Below, one piece after another: positions 13,484 to 21,857 of a DNA stretch of 42,462 bases. Below the pieces are notes generated by a model. The model was given only the letters and a program-made list of their open reading frames with translations, made no database searches and was not told the origin of the DNA. Positions within the stretch are counted from its first letter, which is position 1. Each line of letters opens with the position of its first letter. The translations under genes and the position numbers were made by a program. This DNA comes from a virus: the IMG/VR virus record IMGVR_UViG_3300021407_000024, positions 1 to 42,462 of that record. The stretch is one strand, 5' to 3'.

Positions 13484-13905
13484 TGCGCAAGCCGTTCCCT
13501 GAACTTGTTGAGGCCGGCCGCCTCGCGGAAGGTTCTTACAGCTCCAGTCCCGGTGATCCGTTCGGGGCGTTTCGGCTTTGCGTGCCCGGCTATTGGGAAC
13601 CGCTGGTCATTATCGCCAACGATGCCTGTCGTGATTCGGAATGGTGGGAACACGTATCCGCCTCGCACCGGGACCGCACGCCGACATGGGAAGAGATGGT
13701 TTGGTTGAAGGACCAGTTCTGGAATGACGACGAGGTCGTGGTGCAGTTTCATCCGGCCAAGCAGAACTACGTCAACTGGCATTCCTACTGTCTGCATCTG
13801 TGGCGGCCGACGCGGCACAAGGACAAGCTGTCGCTGCCGCCGCCGGTGCTGGTCGGACCGCTGATGGGGAGAAGGCATGACCGAGAACATTACCAAGCTG
13901 AGTGA
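13483..13905 (+). CDS. DUF7694-like phage protein
   Basis: A 140-residue protein whose core WEHVSASHRDRTPTWEEMVW, then KDQFWNDDEVVVQFHP and NYVNWHSYCLHLWRP, matches the pattern I know as DUF7694, widespread in phages near replication genes. Function is unknown. The conserved Trp, His and Glu residues hint at a ligand or metal site. The ATG overlaps the previous stop by one base, so translation is coupled, and the gene overlaps the next start by 29 bases. Confidence 0.75.
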   Translation: MRKPFPELVEAGRLAEGSYSSSPGDPFGAFRLCVPGYWEPLVIIANDACRDSEWWEHVSASHRDRTPTWEEMVWLKDQFWNDDEVVVQFHPAKQNYVNWHSYCLHLWRPTRHKDKLSLPPPVLVGPLMGRRHDREHYQAE

Positions 13906-14098
13906 GTATTCCCGTCTTGATCTGGTGAGCAGTCGGCGCAAGGAAATCAAGGAACGTATGGCGGCCATCCAGCAGCAGCAGACGGCTTTAACGCAAGAAC
14001 ACAATGCCATGTGGCATGAAGATCAGGAATTGGCGCGGGCAGAGGTAACTATCAAAAAGCTGATGGCGCAGAGGAATCATGAAATTCCACAAGGTTGA
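13877..14098 (+). CDS. coiled-coil protein, 73 aa
   Basis: A short, nearly all-helical protein (RRKEIKERMAAIQQQQTALT, then ELARAEVTIKKLMAQRN) with heptad-like spacing, so a coiled coil is likely. A GGGGAGAAGG site precedes the ATG at 13877. Both ends overlap neighbours: 29 bases with the DUF7694-like gene and 20 bases with the exonuclease. It may be a partner or inhibitor of the exonuclease, judged only from the overlap. Confidence 0.65.
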   Translation: MTENITKLSEYSRLDLVSSRRKEIKERMAAIQQQQTALTQEHNAMWHEDQELARAEVTIKKLMAQRNHEIPQG

Positions 14099-14792
14099 AC
14101 AATACTCCGACGAATGGTGGCGGGTGCGGATGGGTATCCCGACCGCCAGCAACTTTCATTTGCTGATGACGCCGGGCGGCAAGGTCACCGCGCCCGACAA
14201 CAAGGAACGCCGCAAGTATCTCTATCGGCTGGTGGCAGAGCGCATCTTGGAAGAACCGATGCCGCCGCGCTTCGAGGGCAACGAATACACCGAGCGCGGC
14301 AAGGACATGGAGGCGTCGGCGGCCCAGGTGTTGTCCGACCGGGTCGGAACGGAGTTGCTTTCGGGCGGGTTCATGACGGCTGCGGATGGCCGCTATGGCT
14401 GCTCAATGGATCGGCTGATGCCCGGCCGGCACGAGGCGGCTGAGATCAAAGCCCCGGCCGCCTGGACGCATATCGCGTACTTGGTCGATGGACCGGGTGA
14501 TCGCTATCGGCCGCAAGTCCAGGGCCAGCTCATGATCAGCGGATTTTCGCTGTTGCATTTCTGGAGCTGGCATCCGCGCTTTGCCCCGGTGCATATCTTC
14601 ACCAAGCCTGACGAGCGCTACCAAGCCCGCTTGCGCAGCGAGCTGGATTTGTTTTGCGATGAGCTGGATAGCGTCGAGCGCTGGGTGCGCCGGCAGGGCA
14701 ATGTCGCCGAGGTGGTGCAGATGGCGGGTGAGGCGGAATACGATCAGGCCATGGCGCGTGAGCACGGCCCAGACTTCAATCGCGAAAGGTAA
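14079..14792 (+). CDS. YqaJ/lambda-type exonuclease
   Basis: A 237-residue recombination nuclease. The order of motifs fits lambda exonuclease: YSDEWWRVRMGIPTAS near the start, GNEYTERGKDME at 68-78, GCSMD with Asp111, AEIKAP with Glu122 and Lys124 (the ExK metal motif), and QVQGQLMISG at 146-155. Such enzymes degrade the 5-prime strand of duplex ends and hand the 3-prime strand to an annealing protein. No classical RecT/Bet annealase is recognisable here, so the SSB-like protein may partly serve that role (inference). GAGG lies upstream of the ATG. Confidence 0.9.
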   Translation: MKFHKVEQYSDEWWRVRMGIPTASNFHLLMTPGGKVTAPDNKERRKYLYRLVAERILEEPMPPRFEGNEYTERGKDMEASAAQVLSDRVGTELLSGGFMTAADGRYGCSMDRLMPGRHEAAEIKAPAAWTHIAYLVDGPGDRYRPQVQGQLMISGFSLLHFWSWHPRFAPVHIFTKPDERYQARLRSELDLFCDELDSVERWVRRQGNVAEVVQMAGEAEYDQAMAREHGPDFNRER

Positions 14793-14801
14793 GGCCCCGC
14801 T

Positions 14802-14936
14802 ATGTGGTTTGTGATGGATATGGACGGAAAGACGTTCGGCCCATTCAAGACTGCGGATGAGGCAGGTAGTTGGGCGCTCGCGAAAATAGGAACACACTTC
14901 GCTATCAGGTTTATGCAGCCCCCAAGCGCAATGTAA
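14802..14936 (+). CDS. small hypothetical protein, 44 aa
   Basis: A 44-codon frame beginning MWFVMDMDGKTFGPFKTADE and ending FAIRFMQPPSAM, with a compact beta-alpha look. Short proteins starting with a Trp-Phe/Tyr-Val-Met strand and a GPF turn recur in phages. The AAGGTAAGG stretch lies ahead of the ATG at 14802. It fills the gap between the exonuclease and the next gene and is too small for ordinary gene callers. Function unknown. Confidence 0.65.
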   Translation: MWFVMDMDGKTFGPFKTADEAGSWALAKIGTHFAIRFMQPPSAM

Positions 14937-14947
14937 AAGGCCCCCAA

Positions 14948-15136
14948 ATGTCTCATTGGATGCCGGCCTCCACGATTCGCGCCTTGGGTGGCGATATTGA
15001 CGCCTCGTACAACGAGCTGCGCGCCGAGTACCACGCGCTGCGCGCCGAGAACCAACGGCTGATCCGGGAACGCGATACGTGGCGCAACATCGCTCACTGT
15101 GGCTGGCGGCTAGATTGCGAGAGGCCGAGTGGTTGA
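14948..15136 (+). CDS. leucine-zipper-like small protein, 62 aa
   Basis: The frame reads MSHWMPASTIRALGGDIDAS followed by YNELRAEYHALRAENQRLIR, a helix with Leu/Tyr every seven residues, so a coiled-coil dimer is likely. It ends with Cys and basic residues. The ATG at 14948 follows AAAAGG; the longer frame from 14870 overlaps the 44-aa gene and is less likely. It overlaps the next GTG by eight bases. Function unknown. Confidence 0.65.
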   Translation: MSHWMPASTIRALGGDIDASYNELRAEYHALRAENQRLIRERDTWRNIAHCGWRLDCERPSG

Positions 15137-15224
15137 CCCGATCCTACTCGTCATCGGCGCTATCGGCGCCCTGTGGCTGGCGGTCGGAGTCGTCTGCCTG
15201 ATCAGGCTGGCCGGGAGGCGGTAA
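15129..15224 (+). CDS. 31-aa single-helix membrane peptide
   Basis: A GTG-start frame (AGAGG just upstream) encodes VDPILLVIGAIGALWLAVGV followed by VCLIRLAGRR, a single membrane helix with a basic cytosolic end. Its TAA overlaps the next ATG (TAATG), and its start overlaps the previous stop, so the three genes are tightly coupled. It is too short for routine gene calling. Role unknown; small membrane proteins like this are frequent among phage early genes. Confidence 0.55.
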   Translation: MVDPILLVIGAIGALWLAVGVVCLIRLAGRR

Positions 15225-15514
15225 TGGGATGCTGCGCTCAGTGTGGAAAGGATATTTCGCTCAAACGGCGAGGAGCTGAGTTCTGCTCCGACCGTTGTAG
15301 GAAGCGCCGGGAACGGGGCGCGGACCCCCAAATTATCGCGGACAAACCGGAACAGCCTACTGTGAGACCCCAATGGGGTGCTTTCCGCGCTGTTGCCGGC
15401 CCTACGCTGTCTCCAGGCGTCTTCCATGCCGCGACTATCTCGGATCGCGATCCGAAAACAGAGCGTAGTGCTTGGGGGGAGTCCGAAGACCGGAACCGAA
15501 AGATGCTCCCATGA
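15224..15514 (+). CDS. zinc-finger protein with FCS-type motif, 96 aa
   Basis: The N-terminus holds CAQC at residues 4-7 and FCSDRC at about 21-26, followed by a basic helix RKRRERG. This is the short treble-clef or FCS-like zinc finger found in many phage and bacterial small proteins that bind nucleic acids. The remaining 65 residues are poorly conserved looking. A GGGAGG site directly before the TAATG start fixes the start at 15224. It overlaps the next gene as ATGA. Confidence 0.7.
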   Translation: MGCCAQCGKDISLKRRGAEFCSDRCRKRRERGADPQIIADKPEQPTVRPQWGAFRAVAGPTLSPGVFHAATISDRDPKTERSAWGESEDRNRKMLP

Positions 15515-15930
15515 TCCGTGTCATCATCACAGGCTCGGCCCGCGAGGGCCGCTTCCCGTTCCGGGTCGAGACGGAAGATACCCGGCTGGCGCACCCGGTT
15601 ACCGGGTTGTCGGCTGTGCCCCTGATCGATGCCTGCAAGATGCTGATCAACATGGGTGCCGCCAACCGCAATTCGCCGATTGCCCTGTTTGAGGATGATG
15701 ATCGCGAGGAGTGGATCGAGCACACTCAGGTCGGCTTTGCCATTCACCCAATCGAGTATCGGGTTAGCGCCGAGCCGACAGCCACACCATCGGCAGCACC
15801 ACCACCACCGCGTAAATCGCTAGAGCCCCGAGGCGGTAAGGGTCGGGCTGCGTCAGCGCCAGATACGCCAACGCGATCGCACCGCAAACGGAAACCAGCA
15901 GGATCAGGCGGACGGCCAGGACGGCGGTGA
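15511..15930 (+). CDS. hypothetical protein with basic disordered tail
   Basis: A 139-residue protein. Residues 1-90 look folded (MIRVIITGSAREGRFPFRVE, then IDACKMLINMGAANRNSPIA). The last 50 are Pro/Ser/Arg/Lys-rich and low in complexity. The ATG at 15511 overlaps the previous stop as ATGA. The disordered tail lies exactly where the gene overlaps, on the opposite strand, the membrane gene 15764-16069 by 167 bases, so that tail may exist because the other strand constrains it. Function unknown. Confidence 0.6.
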   Translation: MIRVIITGSAREGRFPFRVETEDTRLAHPVTGLSAVPLIDACKMLINMGAANRNSPIALFEDDDREEWIEHTQVGFAIHPIEYRVSAEPTATPSAAPPPPRKSLEPRGGKGRAASAPDTPTRSHRKRKPAGSGGRPGRR

Positions 15931-16069
15931 CGACGTTCAGCGCCCCGAGCAATCCGGCTTTCCAGGCGGCGCGGTGAATATACTCTTGCGGTAGATTATT
16001 CTGCGGCGTCGCGGTCGTCGTCGTCGCGGTCGGGGTTGTCGGGGTCGTCGTCGTCCCCGAGGATATCAT
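15764..16069 (-). CDS. small two-helix membrane protein
   Basis: Residues about 40-100 read AGLLGALNVVTAVLAVRLI, then VSVCGAIALAYLAL and RLGALAIYAVVVVLPMVWL, so two or three membrane helices. I recognise similar small membrane proteins in related phages. The start is uncertain: the only good in-frame ATG after 16090 is 16069, giving a Thr-rich head that overlaps the Asp-rich end of the upstream gene in another frame. The 3-prime half overlaps the convergent plus-strand gene by 167 bases. It is the last gene of the leftward virion block. Confidence 0.6.
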   Translation of the reverse strand: MISSGTTTTPTTPTATTTTATPQNNLPQEYIHRAAWKAGLLGALNVVTAVLAVRLILLVSVCGAIALAYLALTQPDPYRLGALAIYAVVVVLPMVWLSARR

Positions 16070-16367
16070 CGATTGCAGGCTCGGATTCATCGGCGAGGGC
16101 GAGGGTTCCGGCAATCTTTTTTCGCCCACGAGCGTCATTGGCTTTGAACGCGGCGGCATATTTTCGGACGGAGCTTCCTGTGCCGGGGTCACTGAGCTTC
16201 TCTTTCCGCAATGTGGTGAAGATCACCTGTATCCTACCGATGGCGATCAGTGCCGCAACACGTTCCTTGAGAGTGATGTTGGGGCCATGCTCCAGCTCAT
16301 GGAGAATTTCTGACACTTGATTGTAGAGTCGGACGTTGACGTTCAGTGGATCAAGGTTGTTCGGCAT
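15996..16367 (-). CDS. hypothetical protein with acidic tail
   Basis: A 123-residue protein. The N-terminal part is helical (VRLYNQVSEILHELEHGPNI, KERVAALIAIGRIQVIFTTL), followed by a basic patch and an extremely acidic end (DDDDPDNPDRDDDD). The ATG at 16367 has GGAG six bases upstream; a TTG at 16379 is possible. It overlaps the ejection-type gene by 17 bases and the membrane gene by 74 bases. Function unknown; the context among internal virion genes suggests a small virion or assembly factor. Confidence 0.65.
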   Translation of the reverse strand: MPNNLDPLNVNVRLYNQVSEILHELEHGPNITLKERVAALIAIGRIQVIFTTLRKEKLSDPGTGSSVRKYAAAFKANDARGRKKIAGTLALADESEPAIDDILGDDDDPDNPDRDDDDRDAAE

Positions 16368-17337
16368 TGGCTTCTCCAAAATTGCGTGCTGCGCCGGCAG
16401 TTGCCGCTCCGGTCAGTGCCGGAACCTTGGTGCCAGCCTTGATAGCTGCGCGGGCTGGCCAAGCTGCCATGTTGTGAACGGCATGACCGAGCGGCCCCAT
16501 ATAGGCGCCACCCAGGCCGAGCGTATAGGCCACGCGCGGGTCGAGCCCTTCCTGTTGCAAGAGCCAGCCGGTGCCGGCCCCGACGCCCGCTCGGGTGACA
16601 TGACCAGCAAGTCCACTGAGTGGTCGTGATAGGGCACCAAGGCCAAACGGCAGCGCGCCTGATCCGATGGCGCCAGAGACAGCTCCGCGTTGGCGGTCCT
16701 CGGGGTCCTCCTGCGCGGCGCCGATTGTCGCGCCCATGGCCGCGCGCTCGACCACATCGCCCAGAGTCGAGCCAATGCCGCCCAGCTTGGTCTGCAAAGC
16801 CCTGCGTGCCGCATAGGCTGGATTGGCAGCAAACTTACCGGAGGCTTGACGGATGGCGGGAGCGACGCGCGGCAACAGGCTGGTCAGCCCTCGGCCGGCG
16901 GCCTCGCCGACTTTGCCGACGATGCCGGGGCCGGGAATGAACCAAGGCGCGACTTCGCCGGTAACCTGCCCGGCGCTCTGTGCCCAGGACTCGCTTGGTG
17001 CGTCGGTGAATTCCTTGAGTTCGCTTTTGGCCTGCTCGCGCGCCTTGACTGCGCGCTCGGGCAAGCCGGGCAGATTGCCTCCTGGTAGCACCTCGCCTAG
17101 ACCGGCCACGGTGCTACCGAGCTTTTGTGCAACGCCTTTGCCAAAACCCAACGCTTGGCGCCCGGCCCATTGCAGCGTGCTTTCTTGTGGCTCAGCCGCT
17201 TCTTTGCTGGCGGGTTTTTCGGCCGCGCCTTTGGCGGCATCGGGAAACCATTTCAGAATCTGAGCCTTGATTTGCTCACGCGGCATGTCGTTGGGGAATT
17301 CGACCAAATCGCCGTTGGGCATCTTGACGACGGGCAT
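16351..17337 (-). CDS. membrane-active internal virion (ejection) protein
   Basis: A 328-residue protein. Residues 1-40 start MPVVKMPNGDLVEFPNDMPR, a small beta unit also seen in phage ejection proteins. Then come long Ala/Gly-rich amphipathic and hydrophobic segments (AAMGATIGAAQEDPEDRQRG, VSGAIGSGALPFGLGAL, GLGGAYMGPLGH). This composition is typical of podoviral ejection proteins that enter the cell envelope to make a DNA channel. The start overlaps the preceding stop by one base (TAATG). The role is inferred from composition and from the two long proteins just upstream. Confidence 0.65.
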   Translation of the reverse strand: MPVVKMPNGDLVEFPNDMPREQIKAQILKWFPDAAKGAAEKPASKEAAEPQESTLQWAGRQALGFGKGVAQKLGSTVAGLGEVLPGGNLPGLPERAVKAREQAKSELKEFTDAPSESWAQSAGQVTGEVAPWFIPGPGIVGKVGEAAGRGLTSLLPRVAPAIRQASGKFAANPAYAARRALQTKLGGIGSTLGDVVERAAMGATIGAAQEDPEDRQRGAVSGAIGSGALPFGLGALSRPLSGLAGHVTRAGVGAGTGWLLQQEGLDPRVAYTLGLGGAYMGPLGHAVHNMAAWPARAAIKAGTKVPALTGAATAGAARNFGEANAEQP

Positions 17338-19811
17338 TAGCGCAAGAACTCCTCAAAGTTTACCGGGCCATCGCCGGTGCTGCCGCCGCTCGCACTGCCA
17401 CCGCCGGGAGAGTAGTCGCTGGATTTACGCACCTTGCCGCCACTCGGCGTGGCTGGTGCGGCCGGCGCAGCTCGCCCGCCATAGAGCGCGGGCGGCGGGT
17501 CCTGGCCCGGATGCTGCATCATCCAGCTTACCAGACTTGCGGTTCCGGCATTGGCTGCGGTGGTCGCGCCAAGCGCATCGCTGCTGCCGCCGCCGCGCCC
17601 CTCTGCGGCATAGGCTCTAAACATCTTATCCAGCGGTCCGCCTTCTCCGGGTTTATCTGGTCTCGATGGATCGCGGCCGGTGCCCGCCTTGAATCGCATT
17701 TCTTGGTATTCCATGCGCTGTTTTAGTTTATCGATCTTGTCACGCGCGTCGCCAATGACGCGATCAACATCGAGCGTTTTCCAGTTCATCCTTTCTTTCT
17801 GTTCCTCGCGTCCGGTCACGGTTGGTTTGCCGCCCGTTAATGCGCGCTCGTATTCGGAGCCGGCTGTGTCCATGCTGTTGTCCAGTCGGGCAAACAAATC
17901 CTGTTCTTCTGGTGTCAGACCGAGGTGTGCGCCCATGAACTTGAATCCACCAAAGCGTTCCTGTCCATATAGCTTTAATTGATTTATGAACCCCTTGCCG
18001 TGTTTGGCCTCAAATTCCTTCAATTGTTTTAGATCATCGATGTAGGAGTACAGATGGCCGTATGCCGTGCCAATCGAGGTCATGTTGCGGCCATCTTGGC
18101 CGGAGGAAAAATCTTTTAGTGTACCGGCGCGATACATGAAGGCGTTCATGTCAAGCTGTGGATCGGCCTTGTGAGCCAGCCCGTAAAGGTAGGTCCACGG
18201 AGGCTTGGCCAGATTGGCGTAACGCGGCGGCGCCATGGTGCCATCAACAAATCCTTTGACGTGACTGGCCAGCGTCGGGCTGACGCGATTAACGGCGGCA
18301 ATGACGTCGTCGGCGGTTTTCAAATCCTTCCTGTTGATGATGTCAGTGAGGTTGCCCTCGATTTCCTTGCTGCGTGCATCAATGACGCCGAGCGCATTCT
18401 TGCTCTTTGTCTTAGGCTGGATGCCGCCGATCAGGTCGAGCGCGGCTTGATCAATGATTTTGCGATTGAGGTTCGGGTATTGCATCGAAGCGTTGTCGAG
18501 CACCCGCGATTTTCCGTAATCGTAGGATCGCTGATCGTCTGGTCTCGCCGCCGGTTGCGGCTCGGCTTGGGCGACTTGGCCGATCCCCGGTTCCGGGGCA
18601 TCGCTGGCAATATCGCCGCGCCCAGCGACTTGCACACCCCTGCTCGGCGCAGCTTGCGATTGCTTTTGCGCAGCTCCAGGAGGCGCCTCCTGTTTTGTCG
18701 GGTCCCAATCGTCCGGTAGAGATTGCGGGCTGGTGTCTTGCAGCGGATCGGCTTCTGGCTGGCCTTGCGCGGCGGGTGCGGCTCCCGTTTCCGGCGCGGT
18801 TACCGGTGCGCTGCCGACGCCGCTTTCTTCGCCCGCGCCACCCACTTCGCCCAATCCGCCCCGGCCGCTTTGGGCGTCGGGTCCGCCGCCGAGATATGGA
18901 TCGTATTCTCGATCTTCTTTTTTCTTCTTGTCCGCCTTGGCGGCGGTTTCAGCATTCCAGATGTCCTGATTTTTTGCATTCTCCCAATTCAAATAGGAAA
19001 ACACCCCAGGTATACCGTACTTGTTGAGGTAGGCGTCGAGGTTCTGATGATGGTATTTGATGTTCAGGTCACGGATTTTTTGGTTTGCGTCCTCGATCTC
19101 CTCCGGTGTGTTCTGACCATCATGCAATTTTTTCTGCAATTCCATTTCTTGTCTGACTTCATCGTAATCCTTGAGCATGACTTGCTGATTGGTTCGCGCT
19201 TGCGTGAGCGAGTCAATCATTCGGTCGCGTTGTATTTCGATATTTTCACGCTGTTCAAGCATGGCCTGTCGGCGCTCGGCCAGACCGCCCAGCATTTGAT
19301 TGCGATAGTGTGAGGAAAAGGCGTTCTTGCTGTAGAAGTCGAGAAACGGGCCGATGAAGGTCGCAATTTGACTGGCCATGTTGGCCGGAGCGGAAACTGC
19401 GGGGGCTGAATTTTGGCCAAGCTGACGTCCAGCAACGGCAATCACGCCGGGGTATTCCCGCATTGACGGCATCGCTGAAGTTTCAAACACGCTGGAGTCG
19501 GTTTCGGCCGCTTGCCGGTGTGAGGTATCCTCGCCCCAGCGTCCGCCGGTATTGACCGATGCTGGCACATAGCGCTGCGGAACCTGCGGCGGCTGTGGCG
19601 GCAATGGCACGCGCGGTAAGTCGGTTTGCGCATCGCGCGGAGCTGCATCGAGCCGTCCGCCGGTAAAGTTCACGCCCGGAGTTTCGGCGCCGGCAACGCG
19701 CCCCATTGGCTGCTGTGCCACCTGAGTGAGCGGCGACGGCGCCGGCTGCGGAAAGTACGGCTGCTGCGGCGGCGGGGCCTGTTGCTGCGAGTCAAAATCG
19801 GTGTTCGACAT
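17337..19811 (-). CDS. large internal virion protein, 824 aa
   Basis: Residues 1-120 are Pro/Gln-rich and disordered. Residues about 150-300 are helical with a coiled-coil look (ERRQAMLEQRENIEIQRDRM, then MELQKKLHDGQNTPEEIEDA). A second Pro/Glu/Ala-rich linker follows to about 440. The C-terminal 380 residues hold a globular helical part (NRKIIDQAALDLIGGI, SYIDDLKQLKEFEAKHGKG) and a Gly-rich end. No lytic transglycosylase motif is seen. Length and position match large ejected proteins of podoviruses. The ATG at 19811 is chosen over 19844, as it starts just after the upstream TAG. Confidence 0.65.
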   Translation of the reverse strand: MSNTDFDSQQQAPPPQQPYFPQPAPSPLTQVAQQPMGRVAGAETPGVNFTGGRLDAAPRDAQTDLPRVPLPPQPPQVPQRYVPASVNTGGRWGEDTSHRQAAETDSSVFETSAMPSMREYPGVIAVAGRQLGQNSAPAVSAPANMASQIATFIGPFLDFYSKNAFSSHYRNQMLGGLAERRQAMLEQRENIEIQRDRMIDSLTQARTNQQVMLKDYDEVRQEMELQKKLHDGQNTPEEIEDANQKIRDLNIKYHHQNLDAYLNKYGIPGVFSYLNWENAKNQDIWNAETAAKADKKKKEDREYDPYLGGGPDAQSGRGGLGEVGGAGEESGVGSAPVTAPETGAAPAAQGQPEADPLQDTSPQSLPDDWDPTKQEAPPGAAQKQSQAAPSRGVQVAGRGDIASDAPEPGIGQVAQAEPQPAARPDDQRSYDYGKSRVLDNASMQYPNLNRKIIDQAALDLIGGIQPKTKSKNALGVIDARSKEIEGNLTDIINRKDLKTADDVIAAVNRVSPTLASHVKGFVDGTMAPPRYANLAKPPWTYLYGLAHKADPQLDMNAFMYRAGTLKDFSSGQDGRNMTSIGTAYGHLYSYIDDLKQLKEFEAKHGKGFINQLKLYGQERFGGFKFMGAHLGLTPEEQDLFARLDNSMDTAGSEYERALTGGKPTVTGREEQKERMNWKTLDVDRVIGDARDKIDKLKQRMEYQEMRFKAGTGRDPSRPDKPGEGGPLDKMFRAYAAEGRGGGSSDALGATTAANAGTASLVSWMMQHPGQDPPPALYGGRAAPAAPATPSGGKVRKSSDYSPGGGSASGGSTGDGPVNFEEFLR

Positions 19812-19813
19812 GA

Positions 19814-21850
19814 CTATTGCCCGCTCATGGTTTGCTGCGCCCACTGCCGGGCGAGCTGGTTCAGCAACGGCTCAAGATCGTTCGATCCAGCCTGTGCCGC
19901 CATCAGCGTGGCGCGGTCGGGAGATTGTCTGCCGGCCATCCAGTTGGCCGCGTTTTGCAGCGACGTTCCCGAGGTCGAGGCGTCCATCGGGATTGCGCCG
20001 GTTTGCTGTTCGACGTTGGTCGAGCGGCGCCAGTCCTGCCAGGGAACGCCGCCCGGGGCCATTTTGGCTTGTGCGTTAACGACGTCCTCGAAGTTGCTAA
20101 GGTCGGCTTGACCGGACGCGCGCTGCGCGAGCTGTTCGTTCATGGTCGGTAGTCGGTCGCCCGGGCGCAGATTTTCGCGGAACCACTGGTCGCCGCCCAT
20201 TGGCCGCCCGTCATAGCCGAGAGTGCCGCGCCGATACTGATGCGTTGCGACCATGCCGCGCTCGCCGGCGCGGGGATTGTCGGAAGCGTTGCCGGTCATT
20301 GGTCCCCAGCCAACATCGGACAGATTGCTGCCCTGCTTCATGACCGGGTCCCAGACTTCGCGCTTGTAGGCGGCAAATGCCGCTGGATTGACCCGCTGTC
20401 CGCCATAGTACGGATAGTAACCATGGCGTCCGCGCGTTGGCCCGTTCACGGTTTGCAGCGCTTCGGTCACGCTCCTGGGCGCCGGGGCGCCATTCGGATA
20501 GCGGCCGTTGCCCTGAATGCCGTACAGCGCGCGATTGCGCGCGGTTTCCAATTGAATGATCTGGGCGCGGCGATTTTTCGGGCCTACGCCGACTTCCTGC
20601 GAGATCATCTGCGCGGATTGATAGGCCAATTGATCGTTGTTGGCTTCGTTTCTGAGCGGCGAAATGTTGACGTTGGGCTGCGATGGCCGCATCGGCGGCG
20701 CTTGCGATCCGCGCGCCCGGATTTCGTGGCTGGCAACAGGCCCGACGCCCTGGCCAGGAGTGCCCTGACCGGGCACGCCAGTCGTGTACGAAGCCTGTTG
20801 CGTGGCTGGCGTCTGCGCTGGTGGCGTCCCTACTGGTGCCGTCCCGACTGGCGCAGCTCCCGCCTGTGCGGCGGCGCCAGGGTCCTGAGCGGTCTGTTCA
20901 GCCTGGGCCGCCTGTGCCTCCTGGCCCGGTGGAGTTGGCGGCTGCGGCGCGGGCGGCTGCTGGGGTTGGGGCGACCCTGGAACAGCAGCCTGTGCCGGCG
21001 GTTCACCCGCGCCGTAGCCATAACCGCGTGCGCCGCCTTGCGAACCATAATTCTGCGGTTCATAGGCGCTACCGACTTGATTGGTGAGCCCTTGCAGGTC
21101 CTGGGCGAAGGCGGCCGGCCCCTTGGTCAGGAGGTCGGCAATGGCTTGGATTGGATTAAACCCCGCGCTGGCGCGTGCTGGCGCCCCGCCGGGAGTTTGC
21201 TTTGCCACATTTTTGAGAAAGCGGCCGGCAGCTTGTAGAGGGTTTTGTTGTTTTTGTTGATTTTGCTGTTGCTGATCGGTGTTGACCGAGGACGCGCCGA
21301 TGGCACCTTGACCGCCTCCCTGTTCCTGCGCTGCCTGGGCAAGATCGGCGTCGGTCGCCTCGGGTGGGCGATAGCCGGCAGCGATCTCGGCCTGTGGGGT
21401 TAGCCCGGTCGAGGTTTCCGGCGAAATGCCGGTATTGGCATCGGCCGCAGCTAATGGTGTCTGCGCCGTTAGCTGACCTAGGGGTGTCGTCCCCGGTGGT
21501 AGATCGGGCACTGGTGGTGTTGGCGGTCCGCCACCAACGCCAAGATTCGCGGGGCTGGTCCAGTTCATGCCGCCGCCCGGGAGCTGATCTTGGGTTTTGG
21601 TGAAGGTCGGAGACTGTTGCTGGTCCGCCGGCTGTTGCCGGCCCTGCCCGGTCGGATCGCCAGCGGTTACTGCGGCCTGAGCGCCGACCAGCGGATCGGT
21701 GAAAACACTGTTGGGGGCGTTTGCCGGGGTTGCAGCGTTGGGATCAAACCCGCCACCCGCACCGCCGCCGCCGCTTGGTTGCGATCCGGCGAGCGACGAA
21801 AGCCCGCCGCCGAGGGCGCCGAAGATGTCAGGCAAACCGCCGCCAGCCAT
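19814..21850 (-). CDS. large internal virion protein, 678 aa, Pro/Gln/Gly-rich
   Basis: Residues 1-400 are low-complexity Gly, Pro, Ala and Gln, including runs such as QQQQNQQKQQ and alternating GTAPVGTPP segments. Residues about 410-600 are folded (NRRAQIIQLETARNRALYGI, then YKREVWDPVMKQG, VGWGPMTGNASDNP), and the end is helical. The WGPxTGNAS segment recurs in phage internal proteins I have seen, function unknown. It is probably ejected with DNA together with the two downstream gene products. An AGGTGACAC site precedes the ATG at 21850. Confidence 0.6.
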   Translation of the reverse strand: MAGGGLPDIFGALGGGLSSLAGSQPSGGGGAGGGFDPNAATPANAPNSVFTDPLVGAQAAVTAGDPTGQGRQQPADQQQSPTFTKTQDQLPGGGMNWTSPANLGVGGGPPTPPVPDLPPGTTPLGQLTAQTPLAAADANTGISPETSTGLTPQAEIAAGYRPPEATDADLAQAAQEQGGGQGAIGASSVNTDQQQQNQQKQQNPLQAAGRFLKNVAKQTPGGAPARASAGFNPIQAIADLLTKGPAAFAQDLQGLTNQVGSAYEPQNYGSQGGARGYGYGAGEPPAQAAVPGSPQPQQPPAPQPPTPPGQEAQAAQAEQTAQDPGAAAQAGAAPVGTAPVGTPPAQTPATQQASYTTGVPGQGTPGQGVGPVASHEIRARGSQAPPMRPSQPNVNISPLRNEANNDQLAYQSAQMISQEVGVGPKNRRAQIIQLETARNRALYGIQGNGRYPNGAPAPRSVTEALQTVNGPTRGRHGYYPYYGGQRVNPAAFAAYKREVWDPVMKQGSNLSDVGWGPMTGNASDNPRAGERGMVATHQYRRGTLGYDGRPMGGDQWFRENLRPGDRLPTMNEQLAQRASGQADLSNFEDVVNAQAKMAPGGVPWQDWRRSTNVEQQTGAIPMDASTSGTSLQNAANWMAGRQSPDRATLMAAQAGSNDLEPLLNQLARQWAQQTMSGQ

Positions 21851-21857
21851 GTGTCAC

